Source: Symsagittifera roscoffensis (taxonomy: Eukaryota > Xenacoelomorpha > Acoela > Convolutidae). From it: a DNA stretch of 64,000 nt. The notes under the pieces were generated by a model that was given only the letters and a program-made list of their open reading frames with translations, made no database searches and had not been told where the DNA came from. A program made the position numbers and the translations under genes. Below are positions 1 through 11,915 of the stretch, one piece after another. The DNA lies in assembly GCF_963678635.1 (NCBI RefSeq), contig NC_087066.1, positions 13,562,517-13,626,516 on the forward strand, in the 5' to 3' direction. Positions within the stretch are counted from its first letter, which is position 1, and the number at the start of each line of letters is the position of its first letter.

Positions 1-2934
1 TTGTATTGTATTTATGTTTTCAGCGTAACTTTTAGATAATTTTGTTAAATAAAAAAGTATGAATCGGTCTGAATTCAAGGTCAGACATATAAAACTTTTA
101 CCAATTCTCATTGTTATTGTTTTGATGGATTTGGTTGATGTAAAAATCGTCTGCATGTCCTGTTATTGGTTTTAAATGTTTTTTTTGCTGATTATATTCA
201 GGTTACTTAATAAAAATTTGGAGGTTGTTTATTAAATCTTTGATAAAATGTTAAGGATAATTTGTTGAGTTTTGTATATTTGTCTTCGATTTGCAATTTA
301 CTGTTTAAGATGTTTATAGTTGGTATACATTTAATAATAAATGGTTATCAAAGTATATTGTGTTTAATATCTGTTATTTGAAAAAATTGCTTAAACGGTT
401 TTAGTAAAAGGTTGTTTTGTTCCATTGTTCGAGTTAGTTTAAGTAGTGATTGAATTTTACCGTAGTTTGTTAAACTTTTGCAGTCGCTAGCTTACTAGAA
501 GTTTCGAGGGGTAAAGTTTTGGATGTGAAATATCTTTTTCATTCCATGTAGGTATCAAAATGTCTGAAATGTCTGATTCTGCTCCAGAGTCTATTAGAAA
601 GACCTGGTGGTTGTAAATTCTTATTTTTTTGGGTTTTCTAAACGAAGAAAACTTGTTCAAATTTTTTCATGGGGCGGTGATACTATGCTTGTTGTATTCT
701 GGTATATATTATTCATACTTGGATTAATTTCAATTATTTGGGGAGTGTAATTTGTGTTGTTTTGGTTGTTTCTTGGCTCTCGAAAGTTTGAATTTGGATA
801 ATAGTTTTGATACTAGATCGATTCAATTTTTATTTCTTATTCATCTTCTATTTTAAGCATGTTGATAATTAGCGTGTCTTCTCTTTTGCTTTCGTCATCT
901 GTGCTTTCACAGTGTGTGTGATTGAGTTGCAGTTCTGAAGTTCCTGTATTGTCAATTTCTGGATGGTCTGAGCTTGTTCCATTTGTAGATTGGAGTTGAT
1001 TGATTTGTCTTTGATGCATTGATGTACTACTTCTGTAATTTTTATTTTGTTTGCATAATTTTTATTTTGTCAGATTTATTTCGATACGGTGACTGAAAAT
1101 AAATTCTCGATCTGTTTTGTTAGTTGTTGTTACTATTTCTAGAATTATCACGGGATCTATTATTATAATATTTATTATACGGTCTAGTGTAAGAACAGTT
1201 TTGTGATCTAGTGTTGGAGTGGTTTCTTTTACAGTTGTTTGAAGAACTTCGATTGCGGTTGTTCTCGAGCGGTCATTGGAATAGTTTCTATTCCGATGGT
1301 TTGAATATGAGCGATTTCTGTAATATTTTCGAGAAAACCAATTCTATATCATCTGTTTGTATTCGGTGTGGTGGTTGATTTGATGATTGCGGTGATAGAA
1401 TTTAGATTGTAAATATGCGGTAATGTGAAGTGATATAACTGATGCTTGGTAGATATTGATCGAGTTTACATGACCTGTTCCCTTTTGAATTCAATTGACG
1501 ACTAGTTTGTGGCAAAGTTGTTTTGTCTTCTTGTGGGATTGCTTTGTGGGATAATGACCAAGGGAAGGACATAAACATCTTCAAAATTATCCTCGTATTG
1601 AATCATTTTTCGTGTGCATTTAAGCTGAATTGTAACTTCCAATGTGTCTTATTGATTGATTCCACTGATACAGTCTTACTGGTTTACGAAGATATAAATA
1701 TATTTCATTCTGCGATAGCATTTTATAGATGATGCTGTTGTGGATTCTGATTCCGAAAAATATGTTTAATCGTTTAATCGTTTATTTTTATTGTGGATTA
1801 AATCTCGATGTCTTTGAAGTTCTTGATTGTAGTTGAGTCAGATTCCGAAAGTGCTTTTAGTGTTATGCAAAATTTTTTATTAAAGATTTGTTTTTGTTTC
1901 GTGGTTATTGCCTTCTTTTTTGTTTGCTTTTCCGATCTAATGCATCCAACTTTTTGTTTCTGGGGTGTTATCTCTTTCGTCTCATTAGTACTCCACAAAC
2001 TAAATGTGGAGTACTATGATTTGTTTGTTTCCTAATTTATTTTTTGACATAAGTTTTTGAATGATGCGTGCAAAATGCCAGATTTAAGTTTTTTTCCTAA
2101 ACCATTCGTCCTTACAATTTTCGTGAGATTATCTTTATCCTGGAGATAGATTGTCGAGAATTGACGGGTTGGAGGAAAATTGTATCAATTCGTTGGGATG
2201 ATTTTATTTTTTCTCGACGGTTAAGTTTTATTTTAAAAAAATGACTGTATTTTTTCTTACGGTTGTGATTTGTGATCGAGGGTTGCAGAATAGTAAAACA
2301 ATCCGCAAAATTAGGTATAATTAGAACGCAAGGCCTTTAGATTCTATTTTAGCTCTTTCTATGCTCACGATGTGTTGGGCCATTTTTAAGGGTTGTAGAA
2401 AGAATTGGCGTTTGAGGTCGTTAGACACTTGTTTTAAGAGATTGGGAGAACAAAATTGTTCTACTTGATCCAAGGAAAGCCTTGATGATCGAATTTTTTT
2501 ATATGAAATAAAATTTAAAATTAGGTTTAAAAATTACGATACAAAGATAGCTTGGGTGATCTGGTTCAAGGAAATTTCAAGTAGCTTTAAAGCAAGGATA
2601 AGCATCGACAAGATTTAAGTTAAAGGTCTTATATTTTAGATGAAGAAACAAAAAAGCAGCGATTGGTGAGAAACTGGGAGTATGAGTCCGTGAGAAGCCA
2701 GAAAATTTTCATAAATTTGATAAAACTAACCTTAAGTTTTCATACAAATTAATTTTTGTCTTTTATATTCAAATTATTTTTATTTTAAAATAGTTTTAAA
2801 GGAGCTTTTTGGAAATTGACGACGTTTGTTTCTTTTTATCAGACGTTCTGATAATAAATAATTTTATTTCTACATCTTTAAGGTATCTTTAGCCTGGGAA
2901 TGAATCTTACTATTCCATATAAATTATTTCATTC
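1..2934 (-). mobile_element. TyA unit 1: decayed, internally deleted Ty3/gypsy-like gag region
   Basis: Minus-strand relic without intact ORFs. From 1248 to about 1325 it matches 2935-3010, and from 1326 to 2934 it matches 5573-7368, so it is a second copy of the neighbouring TyA unit lacking about 2.55 kb of gag. The deletion joint falls where both parent sites read ATTTTC. Around 1130-1330 the minus strand encodes an Asn/Arg/Ser-rich basic stretch typical of the region after a gag zinc knuckle. At 837-1019 there is a short polar, acidic open stretch. Nothing else is recognisable in 1-830; pol, if present, lies left of the window. Confidence 0.6.
1326..2934. repeat. TyA internal duplication, copy 1
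   Basis: About 1.6 kb that matches 5573-7368 base for base over long stretches, for example the block around 1405-1735 against 5654-5975. Relative to copy 2 it lacks about 115 bp after position 2370 and about 90 bp after 2628. Its right end at 2934 joins directly to the start of the next unit. Confidence 0.8.
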
Positions 2935-3139
2935 GATTGCGGTTGTTCTTGAGCGGTCATTGGAATACTTTCAATTCCGATGGTTTGAATATGAGTTATT
3001 TCTGTTATATTTTCAATTATTACTTCTTTTAGATTTTGACCTAGAGTGATTATTTCGTAATTGATTGTTTTGACTATTTGATCTGCTATATCTAATTTGT
3101 GAATAATTTGTCGGTCTGGTGATCTTCAGCGAAAATTCA

Positions 3140-3400
3140 TAGAATTAGGGATTGTGGTCTATGATTACTATTGTTGTTTGGTAGTGGTTTTCCTGAGCTA
3201 TTGTGATTCTGAATTGTTTTGTTTGGTAAACTCTGATCCTCTTCCATGTATTGACAAAAAGATTTGCTTGGTTCTTTGCACTTCGGTGGTCTTTTCAAAT
3301 TGTCGTGTGGTTTTTGTCTGTATTCAGCAATGCTATGTTCATATCTGTAGCAGTAACTACACCATTTTTTGAATCATGGTGTGTCTTCAAAATTTGGGTT
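3140..3400 (-). pseudogene. TyA gag nucleocapsid with degraded zinc knuckle
   Basis: On the minus strand near 3340-3370 the sequence encodes C-x2-C-x4-H-x4-Y, where the last position of a CCHC zinc knuckle should be Cys (a one-base change). It is followed by polar, basic sequence including KRPPKCKEPSK and an Asn/Ser-rich stretch, as expected for the nucleocapsid end of gag. The plus-strand ORF over the same bases is an antisense shadow. Confidence 0.55.
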
Positions 3401-3779
3401 TTTTTAATATATATTTAGGTTTTGACTTAATTTTTATTGGTAATTCCTTATCAGATTCTTGAATACTGTTACTATGTGTAGTTGTTGTTTGAACGTTGTT
3501 CACGTATGGTAGCTTTAAAATTTCTGTTTTCTTTAGTATCACTGTGATTTCAGCTTGTTCTAATTTGTCTTCTATTTTTCAGAAATCTATATTGGGTTCT
3601 CGAATTGATGATGGATGTGATGCTCTCTTTTATGTTGCATATTTTCCTAATTGTGATTTTAAAGTCATCTTTAGAATTTTTGTCTTTTTTGTGTTACTGT
3701 AATTATGCTTATTGAGAGAATAAGACTTTCGTACAAGAGTTTTGTTTCTTACCGCGAGTTGCTTTATTGTTTTTTTTTC

Positions 3780-4223
3780 GGAATTCTACGAACTTTATTG
3801 CGTGAAACTTTTTGATGTAGTGTGTTTTGTTCAGAGTCGAACATTTTTGAAAATGCTTGAGGAAATTGATTCCAATCTGATTTAATTGCTAAAGGTAGAA
3901 CTGAAAAGTGTTATTTAGATTAACGCTCTGCGTCGATGCATCCAGTTCTGATGAGATGGTGTATTTAATGTTTCTGAACCTATGTTTAAAATTAGATTGG
4001 CTGTAACTGCATTTAAGTAATCCTCTACTGAGTATTCAGGATCTGTTCTTGTGAACACCATGAGTGGTTTATCAGATGTTATAGGTGATCCACTCATGAG
4101 GTATGGAATCAATGTCATTTGATGTGAAACTACTGTGTTTGGTGTTTGTGTATAATTTATGAGCTGAGTTTTTGCTTTTTCATGTTGTTGTACATAAAAA
4201 GGTAATAGGTTTTCCTTTCTCAT
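3780..4223 (-). pseudogene. TyA gag capsid-like fragment
   Basis: The 102-residue open part (4223-3915) contains DPEYSVEDYLNAVTANLI followed by a His-Gln-Asn-Trp-x-His-Arg-Arg block, a pattern of retrotransposon gag capsid domains of the Ty3/gypsy group. Beyond the stop, in shifted frames, the DNA down to about 3780 still encodes the expected continuation with IKSDWNQFPQAFSKMFDSEQ. At least two frameshifts separate the pieces, so this is a dead gag copy. The family call rests on recognised capsid residues; no search was run. Confidence 0.65.
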
Positions 4224-4958
4224 TGGTTCAAATTGGTAATCATGAACATTTGTATGGTTTTGTGATTGTAGGTTATAATTAACCGATGGCAGATTTTGCC
4301 GTTAAAGAGGTTGTTGATGCACTTGCCTTGATTATTGAGAGTTTGTGTAAGGTTTGAAAAAATCTGGTTGAAAAAAATTCATCTGGTTGATCTATATTAT
4401 TCCAGTTATTTTTTCGTTGAATTTTATTTTTTTTGTTGAACATGATGGAAATAATCTTCATCTTCAGAATTATGTGGTTGGCTTTGTTTGAATTGCCTAT
4501 CAGTTGGGTTTTTATTTGATAAAATAATGGTAATTTTCAGTGCGGTTTGTCGGAGTTTTTCGTTTATCATTGAAAAGTACTGAATATGGGTACTGGTTTT
4601 GTTATATTTTGGGTATATTTTATGTTCCTGAGAGTGACTTTGTGTTGTGTAAATTGGTCTTGTTTTTGGTTTAATAATGTTGTTCTTTGCAAAATATTCA
4701 TAGTTGTGGTTTGCAAATTTACTGCCGTTTGCATAATTTGTTTGTTAGCTTGTCTTTTTTGGTTATTGGTCTTTTTGTTTGATTATCCATATGGGAATTT
4801 TTCGGAACGAACGATGGTTTTACCGTTGATTGCAAGGTCCTTGGTGCGAAAGGAGTAGTCTTTTTATTGTATGGTGCTGTAAGTGTTGGATGAATAGGTG
4901 AGATAATTTTTTGTGTTGTTTTAGGTGGGTTTATAAAGCGTGATGGAGTTTGAATATC

Positions 4959-5195
4959 TTATTGGGGTAAGTCTCTAGTACTGTTAGGGGTTTCCTGTCT
5001 AATTATGAATGTTAAATTCAGGCTATTGTTGCTTGTCCTATCATTAAAAAATGCGATATAATTTATAGGTTCGATGTCAGTTGTAAGTAGAGTTACTCTT
5101 AAATAATCTCTGTGTACGGTAATGCTTGTAATTGCTGCACTTGAAATATCATTTGGAATGTTAAAAAGTAAAACATGAGACCATTTAGGTCTCAT
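4959..5195 (-). pseudogene. TyA gag N-domain fragment
   Basis: A 79-codon open stretch (stop included) encoding a mixed polar/hydrophobic sequence that starts MRPKWSHVLLFNIP and includes INYIAFFND. It lies between the gag start and the capsid-like fragment on the same strand, so it is read as part of gag. No diagnostic motif is present. It has no counterpart in TyA unit 1, being inside that unit's deletion. Confidence 0.4.
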
Positions 5196-5572
5196 ACAAA
5201 TTCTGTTTTGTCTGCTAACATTGTTTCATCTTTTGTTTGTGGTCGAAACTTTTTCTTGCTTGTGAAATTAGATCTAATTTATCTTGAAAACAATCTAAAA
5301 TTAACCATGCTAGAATTCTTCATAGGTCAGTCTTAACTTTTTGAGATGTTTCGTTGTCAGTGAGTGTTTCACGACTGGAGTCTAAAAATTGTGAGAAAAG
5401 GCTTAGGTCTCGTCTTACTATTGCATGTTGAGACGTTTGTGGTGGTAATACTTAAAATGTTTCGTTTGTTTCTAACATAGAAACATAACTACAAAAGATA
5501 AAGAAAAAATCATTTGCGAAGGTTGAGTTTGCTCTGTGAAAGTTTTCTGAATGTTTTAAATAAAATCAGTAA

Positions 5573-7368
5573 AATTTTCGAGAAATCTAATTCTATATCA
5601 TCTGTTTGTACTCGGTGTGATGGTTGATTTGATGATTGTGGTGATAGAATTTAGATTGAAAATATGCGGTAATGTGAAGTGATATAACTGATGCTTGGTA
5701 GATAGTGATCGAGTTTAAATGGCCTGTTCCCTTTTGAATTCAATTGACGACTAGTTTGTGGCAAAGTTGTTTTGTCTTCTTGTGGGATTGCTTTGCGGGA
5801 TAATGACCAAGGGAAGGATATAAACATCTTCAAAACTATCCTCGTATTGAATCATTTTTCGTGTGCATTTAAGCTTAATTGTAACTTCCAATGTGTCTTA
5901 TTGATTGATTCCACTGATACACTCTTACTGGTTTGCGAAGATATAAATATTTTTCATTCTGCGATTGCATTTTATAGGTGTTGTGGGTTCTGATTCCGAA
6001 AAATATCTTTAATCGTTTAATCGTTTATTTTTATTGTCGATTAAATCTCGATGTCTTTGAAGTTCTTGATTGTATTTGAGTCAGATTCCGAAAATGCTGT
6101 TAGTGTTATGCAAAATTTTTTATTAATGATTTGTTTTTGTTTCGTGATTATTGCCTTCTTTTTTGTTTGCTTTTCCGATCTAATGCATCCGACTTTTTGT
6201 TTCTGGGGTGTTATCTCTTTCGTCTCAATAGTACTCCACAAACTAAATGTGGAGTACTATTATTTGTTCGTTTCCTAATTTATTTTTTGACATAAGTTTT
6301 TGAATGATGCGTGCAAAATGCCAGATTTAGGTTTTTTCCTAAACTGTTCTTCCTTACATTTTTCGTGAGATTATCTTTATCCTGGAGATAGATTGTCGAG
6401 AATTGAAGGGTTGAAGATAGATTGTATCAATTCTCTAGGATGATTTTATACTTTCTCGACGGTCAAGTTTTATTTTAAAAAAAATTATTTTATGTTACTT
6501 AGGGTTGTGATTTGTGATCGAGGGTTGGAGAATAGTAAATCAATCCGCAAGGTTTAGGTATAACTAGAACACAATTAGGCCGTTAGATACTATTTTAGCT
6601 CTTTCTATGCTTACGATGTGTTTACACCTGGGTCAAATAAAAATAGGGGCTCAAGTGGAGGACGAGTAACCGAAGTTCTTCACTGGTTATCCTAAATGAA
6701 ATGGTTAGTTATTGAAAACGTTTCAAATAGTCCTGGGCCAGTTTTAAGGTTTGTTGAGTGAATTGATGTTTGAGGTCGTTAGACACTTGTTTTAAGAGAT
6801 TGGGAGAACAGAATTGTTCTTCTTGATCCAAGGAAAGCCTTGATGATCAAATTTTTTTATATGAAATAAAATTTAAAATTAGGTTTAAAAATTACGATAC
6901 AAAGATAGCTTGGGTGATCTGGTTTAAACAAATTTCAAGTAGCTTTAAAGCAAGGATAAGCCTCGAAAAGATTTAAGTTAAAGGTCCAAGACTTAAGAAG
7001 AGGTTAAAATTTTAGGAAGAGATTGACCTAAATGTTAAGAAAATAAAAGATATTTGTTATTCGAATAAATTATGTCTTATATTTTAGATGAAGAAACAAA
7101 GAAGCAGCGATTCGTGAGAAACTGGGAGTATGATTCCTTGAAAAGCAAGAAACTTTTCATAAATTTGATAAAATTAACCTTAAGTTTTCATACAAACTAA
7201 TTTTTTTCTTTTAAATTCAAATTTCAAAGTTACTGCAGACTTTTTGGAAATTAACGACGTTTGTATCTTTTTATCAGTCGTTGTGATATTAAATATTTTT
7301 ATTTCTACATCTTTAAGGTATCTATAGCCTGGGAAAGAATCTTACTATTCCATATAGATTATTTCATT
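5573..7368. repeat. TyA internal duplication, copy 2
   Basis: Counterpart of 1326-2934. It includes an extra block at about 6621-6740 and another at about 6990-7078 that are missing from copy 1. The short ORFs shared by both copies (for example 6041-6241 and 1798-1998 on the minus strand, and their plus-strand overlaps) are conserved through duplication and need not be genes. Confidence 0.8.
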
Positions 7369-7555
7369 CTAGTGAATGAAAATATACTGCATTTTTAATC
7401 TTGTAGAGAACTGGTCGTTGCAGTCTGCTTTTTTGTTTCACGACGTAGAAGCTCGGTCCGCTATTCGGGTTTTGACTTGTTGTAAGCTTGAATACTCGTT
7501 GGTTTTGATTAGATTTATTGAGACGTGAAAGTAAGTTTTCAATAGTCTTTAACAT
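7364..7555 (-). pseudogene. TyA gag 5' end fragment
   Basis: A 64-codon open stretch (stop included) immediately downstream of the LTR-like segment. Its protein contains SRLNK, GPSFYVVKQK and VYFHSLE. These align with SLRLNK, GPSLFIVTRRK and VDFQSLR encoded on the plus strand at 17924-18232 in the tandem array, so both are the N-terminal part of the same retroelement protein. The frame closes after the conserved block. Function beyond gag-like is inferred from position only. Confidence 0.55.
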
Positions 7556-7639
7556 TTTGTATTATGTGTTTGGATCTTAGATCTTATGTCTGTTTTGATT
7601 TTGTTTTGTTAAATCGAAATTTGTTGAGTTTTTGTTCGA

Positions 7640-7925
7640 GACTGTTGGTCGCACCAGATGAGTTTATGCCCGGTGTGACTCACTCATAAAGTACTTTCAG
7701 ATAAGGTAAACCCTAAACCGTATGTTAGTCACGCTAGCTTATTTTCGGCAGGATAGATTCGTGCAACTTCTTAGTCTAATCCCAATCTTAGCCTCTCTCT
7801 TATATCTCCTAGTCTAAAAAAAACTCGCGTATACTCGGAACTGTTGTGGAGAAGAGCACCTAATTGATAATTTCAATTTATTCTGTTTTGGCTGAAACTA
7901 TAAATAGTTTCATCCTTACAAAAAA
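7640..7925 (-). repeat. TyA 5' LTR-like segment
   Basis: On the minus strand this segment carries, in the same order, blocks also found at 17685-17960, 20297-20580 and 23153-23340: a GAAACTAT/ATAGTTTC inverted repeat near the outer end, AGACTAGGAGATATAAGAG, a TTGCACGA-TCTATCC block, TGAGTGAG and CATCTGGTGCGA. The conserved order and position just upstream of a gag start identify it as the LTR/leader. The exact LTR borders and primer-binding site were not resolved. Confidence 0.6.
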
Positions 7926-7946
7926 TTTTAAGTGTTAGTATTGTAA

Positions 7947-8165
7947 AAAACTATTCAAAGGTTAACCCTGAAAATGCACAATTATGTGCAATTACTAAAG
8001 AAATAAAAGAAAAAAATGGTTAAGATTGAATTGATATGAAGCATAGATGGCAGGTATCTAATTAATCCCAAGGTCAATAGATCAAACAAAATAGCCAACA
8101 CACAGCATTCCCCACTGGGAAAAAATTTAAAATTTGTAATTAGCTAAAACTAGGTCTATATAAAG
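7947..8165 (-). repeat. TyB 3' LTR
   Basis: Shares with 13054-13340 the ordered blocks AACTATTC, ATGGTTAAGA, ATATGAAGCATAG, GGCAGGTATCTAATTAAT, CCAAGGTCAATAGAT and a TATA-containing end, with many substitutions and an approximately 50-bp length difference. A purine tract abuts its outer side as expected for a 3' LTR. Confidence 0.7.
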
Positions 8166-8178
8166 CCATCCCCCCTTC
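8166..8178 (-). other. TyB candidate polypurine tract
   Basis: GAAGGGGGGATGG on the minus strand, directly upstream of the 3' LTR, is the right composition and place for the plus-strand primer of an LTR retroelement. A similar AGGGAGAGGGATGG occurs at 52753-52766 in the related element. The remaining bases up to 8471 show nothing recognisable. Confidence 0.5.
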
Positions 8179-8471
8179 AAAGTAGAGATGAACAAAATTT
8201 ACAGACAGCAAAAAACAAAACGAAATGCACAGAACGAATTTTTGCTATCTACAATTTAGGTTGATATGTACAAATAATCAAAAATGGGTGAAATTTACAG
8301 AAAGTTACTTAATCTACACTAATTATTGACCATTATTAAAAAAATCTAGACTAACAACTGTACACATAAAAGTACACACAATGTAAAAACAATGGGGGCA
8401 ATTAAAAAAGTCTGAAAATAGGATAAATGGTAATTAAATTTTAGATAAGATCGAGGAGTTTTATTTGTACT

Positions 8472-9640
8472 TTAATTATTTTTATCTAAAGATAGTCGAC
8501 GTTCCATCGTTGACGAAATTTTGCTCACAGAGTCTTGTTCTAAGGTGATGCTGGGTAATTTCCCGGTGGAAGACTTCCACGAAGTTGGGGTCAAATGAGT
8601 TGTCTGAGCGTTTACCGTTGTAGTAGAATTGGACGACCACGTCAGCGTTGTTTCGGCAATCAGCATCTGTCTATGCGGAGATTTAGTGAGCGAGTCAGAG
8701 CCTTCTACGATTTTTACAAATCTGCGTTCTCTGTAGAACTGTGGTGCTCCCACATGTCTTCTAGGTCTGATTGCAGAGCTCTTCTGAGTGGCAATAGGAG
8801 GCGTCTCCTCTGGTGTGCTGTCCAGCACTAATGGTTCTGATGCGGAACCGGATGATAGTGGTCCTGGAAGACTGCTGGAATGGGCCGCGACCGATGGTCC
8901 GCTGGTTAATTCTTCGCCTGTAAAACTCGATTGAAGGATTTAAAATCAACTCAGGTAATTCGAACGACATGGCGAGAAGCTTAATTTTTATAGTACATAG
9001 AAGTCTTTCAACGAGTCCATTTGATCTATGATCACCTACGGTACAATAAATGGTCTTTATTTTATACTTTTCGCAGAAATATTTAGAAATATTTAACTCC
9101 GTGTGATAAAAAGCATGAGCCATGGTCGATTCTGATTTTTCTTGGAAAGCCGAGGAGATGACAGTAATCGTTCAAAAAAGAACAACTGAGTTTGCAAACG
9201 TGTTGTTAACTACCTTCGCCGACGGAAATTTGGTAAAGCGATCTATGCACAGATGGACAGAAAGATTTATTTCATCTGTCCCATAAAAGCGTCCAAAGGG
9301 CCGGCGAAATCTAAATTAGTCTCTTCGTTAGCGAATGACAGGTCCGGTAGTTTGCTCACTTGAGCCAATCCGATCAAAATTTAAGGCTCTTACCGGCTTT
9401 CGAACCTTGTTTGCAAGATTCGCCGTGGTGATATTTTCCCTGTAAATAAGCGGCCACTAGATATATTCGGCCAGGGACTTCATGCCAAACTAGCCTGGAT
9501 GGGACTCATGCATTATCGAACTGAATGAGCAACATCGAACTGAATGAGCACCACTATTTTGTTGTCTATGATGAGCAGTTCGTCTCTAGCGTGCAGCCCT
9601 TCTCGTAGTTTTTAATGTACGATCCATGAATTCCCAGTGG
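8472..9640 (-). pseudogene. TyB integrase remnant
   Basis: Reading from about 9640 leftwards in several frames, the DNA encodes LDFAGPF (first catalytic Asp region), CIDRFTKFPSAKVV, RIDHGSCF near 9125 (second Asp) and DHRSNGLVERLL near 9015 (catalytic Glu), then a C-terminal tail including RRHVGAPQFYRERRFVKIV. This is the D,D-x35-E integrase core of Ty3/gypsy elements. A short tandem duplication of about 22 bp around AACTGAATGAGCA (9516-9555) and several frame changes make it non-functional. The HHCC zinc-binding domain could not be recognised. Confidence 0.75.
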
Positions 9641-9828
9641 ATGTCCTGTCTTCAATGTCGTGATTAGGTCCCATGAGATTTTGTCGTCCTATGTCAAATA
9701 TTGAAGTAACTTCTTGGAGCAATGATTTTCCGGTATAATTGGAGAAGATAAATTTAGAGATAAGGTAGAGATAAGCTTGCTTTGAAACGTTTCAATAAGG
9801 CCGAGTGATCGTAATTAAGTAGATCATT

Positions 9829-10257
9829 TTAAAATTTTAAAGCAATTTTGTGTTCCTCTAGGATAATTACTAGAGGATCTGAACATTTCGATGATATTGT
9901 ACCCGTGATATTCGATACTTTTTGGAAAAAATTTCCGTTAAGCTTTTTGAAAAATATTAGGGCTTCATCCGAAATTGAGATGTTTTCGTTATTGAATTTT
10001 GAGTTTGCTAACGGGAGGCAAAATGATATACAATTTTCCGATCTGACGTGCGAATAGTTACGAATCTTTAGCGACTTGGCACTACAAGAAATAATAGCAG
10101 CAATAATTCTAAGATTAAATGCAGCTAATGGACTGTCAGTAAGATTTTGACCAATCACCTCGCTTGAATTAACCGTTCTTGAAGGGAGATAAGTAATTAC
10201 AATTGAATTTACAGCGACTGACGGTCGGTCTGTGTCAACTTTGTTTACAAAAGTCAA
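9829..10257 (-). pseudogene. TyB spacer between RNase H and integrase
   Basis: A 142-residue open stretch of polar, Ser/Asn-rich sequence with no motif I recognise. The related element has an equally undefined linker at about 50540-50900 in the same position, so this is read as the RNase H to integrase connection. The bases 9640-9829 hold nothing identifiable. Confidence 0.4.
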
Positions 10258-10316
10258 ATTTTGGTGAATTCGTTAAAATTCTACGATTTTTGTCTATAAA
10301 AGCCCCGACAAATTCT

Positions 10317-10882
10317 TCATCGTACCGAGAAGGGGGTGATGAGGTAGATCAAAGATAAATTTTTACCCGGAAGGTGACAAATTTTAAAAATGAAAGGTAA
10401 CAGTCTATTTATCCAACGGGTTAATTTGCTATGCATTGTTTTGCTGCTGCGGTTTGCCGAAAGTCCAGAGAGAAGCGCCTTGTGGTCTGTAACAATTTCG
10501 AAATCAGAGCTATATAATGAATTTCTGAAGTGCTCGCATGCCCAAACTACGCCTAGCAATTCAAGTTCGTTGGTTGAATATTTCATTTCACAGTTTTTTA
10601 TTAACAAATCTCGAGGCAAAAGCAATCGTTTTGCACTCTCGCACTTGAAAGTGTTCAAGTGAGGCCACTAGGCCGTTGTGTGAAGCGTCTGTTTTCAGTC
10701 TTGTTTTTTTTGATGTCGAAATGACTATTCTCGGTAATACTAACAATTTCGGAAATTTGTTTTTCGAATGCAGTCGAATGATTGTTGTCCCATTGGTACA
10801 ATGACTCTAGGTTAACTAGATGTCGTAGTGGGGAGCCTAAGAGAGACGAATTCGGAAGAAATTTAATATATTGGTCAATCAA
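10317..10882 (-). pseudogene. TyB RNase H and RT connection
   Basis: The frame at 10658-10317 encodes [19 protein letters not shown] (conserved Glu of RNase H), [14 protein letters not shown] (conserved Asp) and [15 protein letters not shown], the signature end of Ty3/gypsy RNase H. The preceding frame (10882-10655) holds the tether with FLPNSS, PLRHLV and a WDNNHSTAFE block. The first catalytic Asp segment between the two frames is disrupted. Confidence 0.8.
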
Positions 10883-11616
10883 ACCGAAGATTGAACAAAG
10901 TTGGGAGATTTTTTCCGGGATTAGAAGATTTCTATGTAACCTATAAAAAAATTGTGAAAGGAATTCCTTTTAAAAGTGGGAAAACGACTCTTTGAAACAC
11001 GTTAGTCATATCGCCCATTCCATAAAATCCGGTTTAAAATCTGTAAGTCCCAGTAGTATCACCTCCTACAATACTAAAATTGCATTGTTTACTTGTCCTT
11101 TCGCATCACTGAAGTTGACTACACGCGTTCTTTAGATCGAGATTACTGAACCAGATCTGCCCGTTGGTCTTCTCTGACAATTGTAAGGCTACATTATCAA
11201 TCAATTTGTGTATATTGGGCATCTGGTATTTCTTTAAAAATCTGATCGTTCAGTAGTTTTGAAATTATTGCGAGTTTAGTTGAGCCATCTTTTTTTCTAG
11301 TTATAACTATTGGACTTATAAAGCAATCTTTGTCACATTTCACCAGTTTTCTAATGTGGCCTTCTTTTCCTATCTTTTTTACTTCCTCGTTCACTCCCGA
11401 TAACAAATGTAACGCCACCCTTCTGCCTTTTGCTTGGATCAATTTAAAAAAGGGTTGGAAATGTGTAATTTTGCGACCGTTTGGTATCTTTCCAATTCTA
11501 CTAAATAAGTTTTGAAAATAAGTTTCATTTGTCGAGAATTCTAAGTAATTTGACTTACTCTTCCCCGATGGTTCGCCGACTGTACAGATCGGCACTGGAC
11601 ACTTATTCTGTGTCAA
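10883..11616 (-). pseudogene. TyB reverse transcriptase remnant
   Basis: The open part 11616-11197 encodes LFSRIGKIPNGRKITHFQPF, GHIRKLVKCDKDCFISPIVI and TRKKDGSTKLAI, which are the thumb-side and first fingers motifs of Ty3/gypsy RT. Downstream frames continue with an IDNVALQLSEK block. The YxDD region was not recovered and the remaining 300 bp are heavily decayed. Confidence 0.75.
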
Positions 11617-11669
11617 TTCAATTCACAGTTTTGGATGGTTGTCGTTGGCCAGGATATTTTTTTCCTGTC

Positions 11670-11915
11670 TTACCGTAGAAAAAGGGTCTCTTCACATATC
11701 CACACGTTGGATTGTGTTCGGACTACTATTTTCCCCAAAATTTTCTTTTTGCTATCCGTGAAACCACAGTACAACTCTTTCGTGCGTTCATCTACAGGTT
11801 GTATCTTGAAGTTGGGATAACGTATTTTCAGTTCATGTAACAAGTTTCGTTTTAAAAAAAATTCACTGGGCTGGCCGAATCGACAGATATATTCATATTT
11901 GCAATCTTTTACCAC
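11670..11915 (-). pseudogene. TyB protease C-terminal part
   Basis: An 82-codon open stretch (stop included) between the nucleocapsid and RT remnants. It contains ELKIRYPNFKIQPVDERTKE and KILGKIVVRTQ. Position and the hydrophobic VV segment suggest the flap and C-terminal half of a retroviral-type aspartic protease. The D-S/T-G active site is not visible. Identification is by context. Confidence 0.45.

Larger units (their letters stand above)
2935..7925 (-). mobile_element. TyA unit 2: decayed Ty3/gypsy-like element, LTR plus gag
   Basis: Minus-strand element whose 5' end is the LTR-like segment at 7640-7925. Reading leftwards come a gag start (7555-7364), a poorly conserved stretch (7360-5200), a gag N-domain fragment (5195-4959), a capsid-like fragment (4223-3780), a degraded zinc knuckle (about 3400-3150) and a basic tail. 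Every domain is split by stops or frameshifts. No reverse transcriptase or integrase is seen. The LTR and gag start are also found, in plus orientation, inside the tandem array at 17-28 kb, so this family was active more than once here. Confidence 0.6.
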
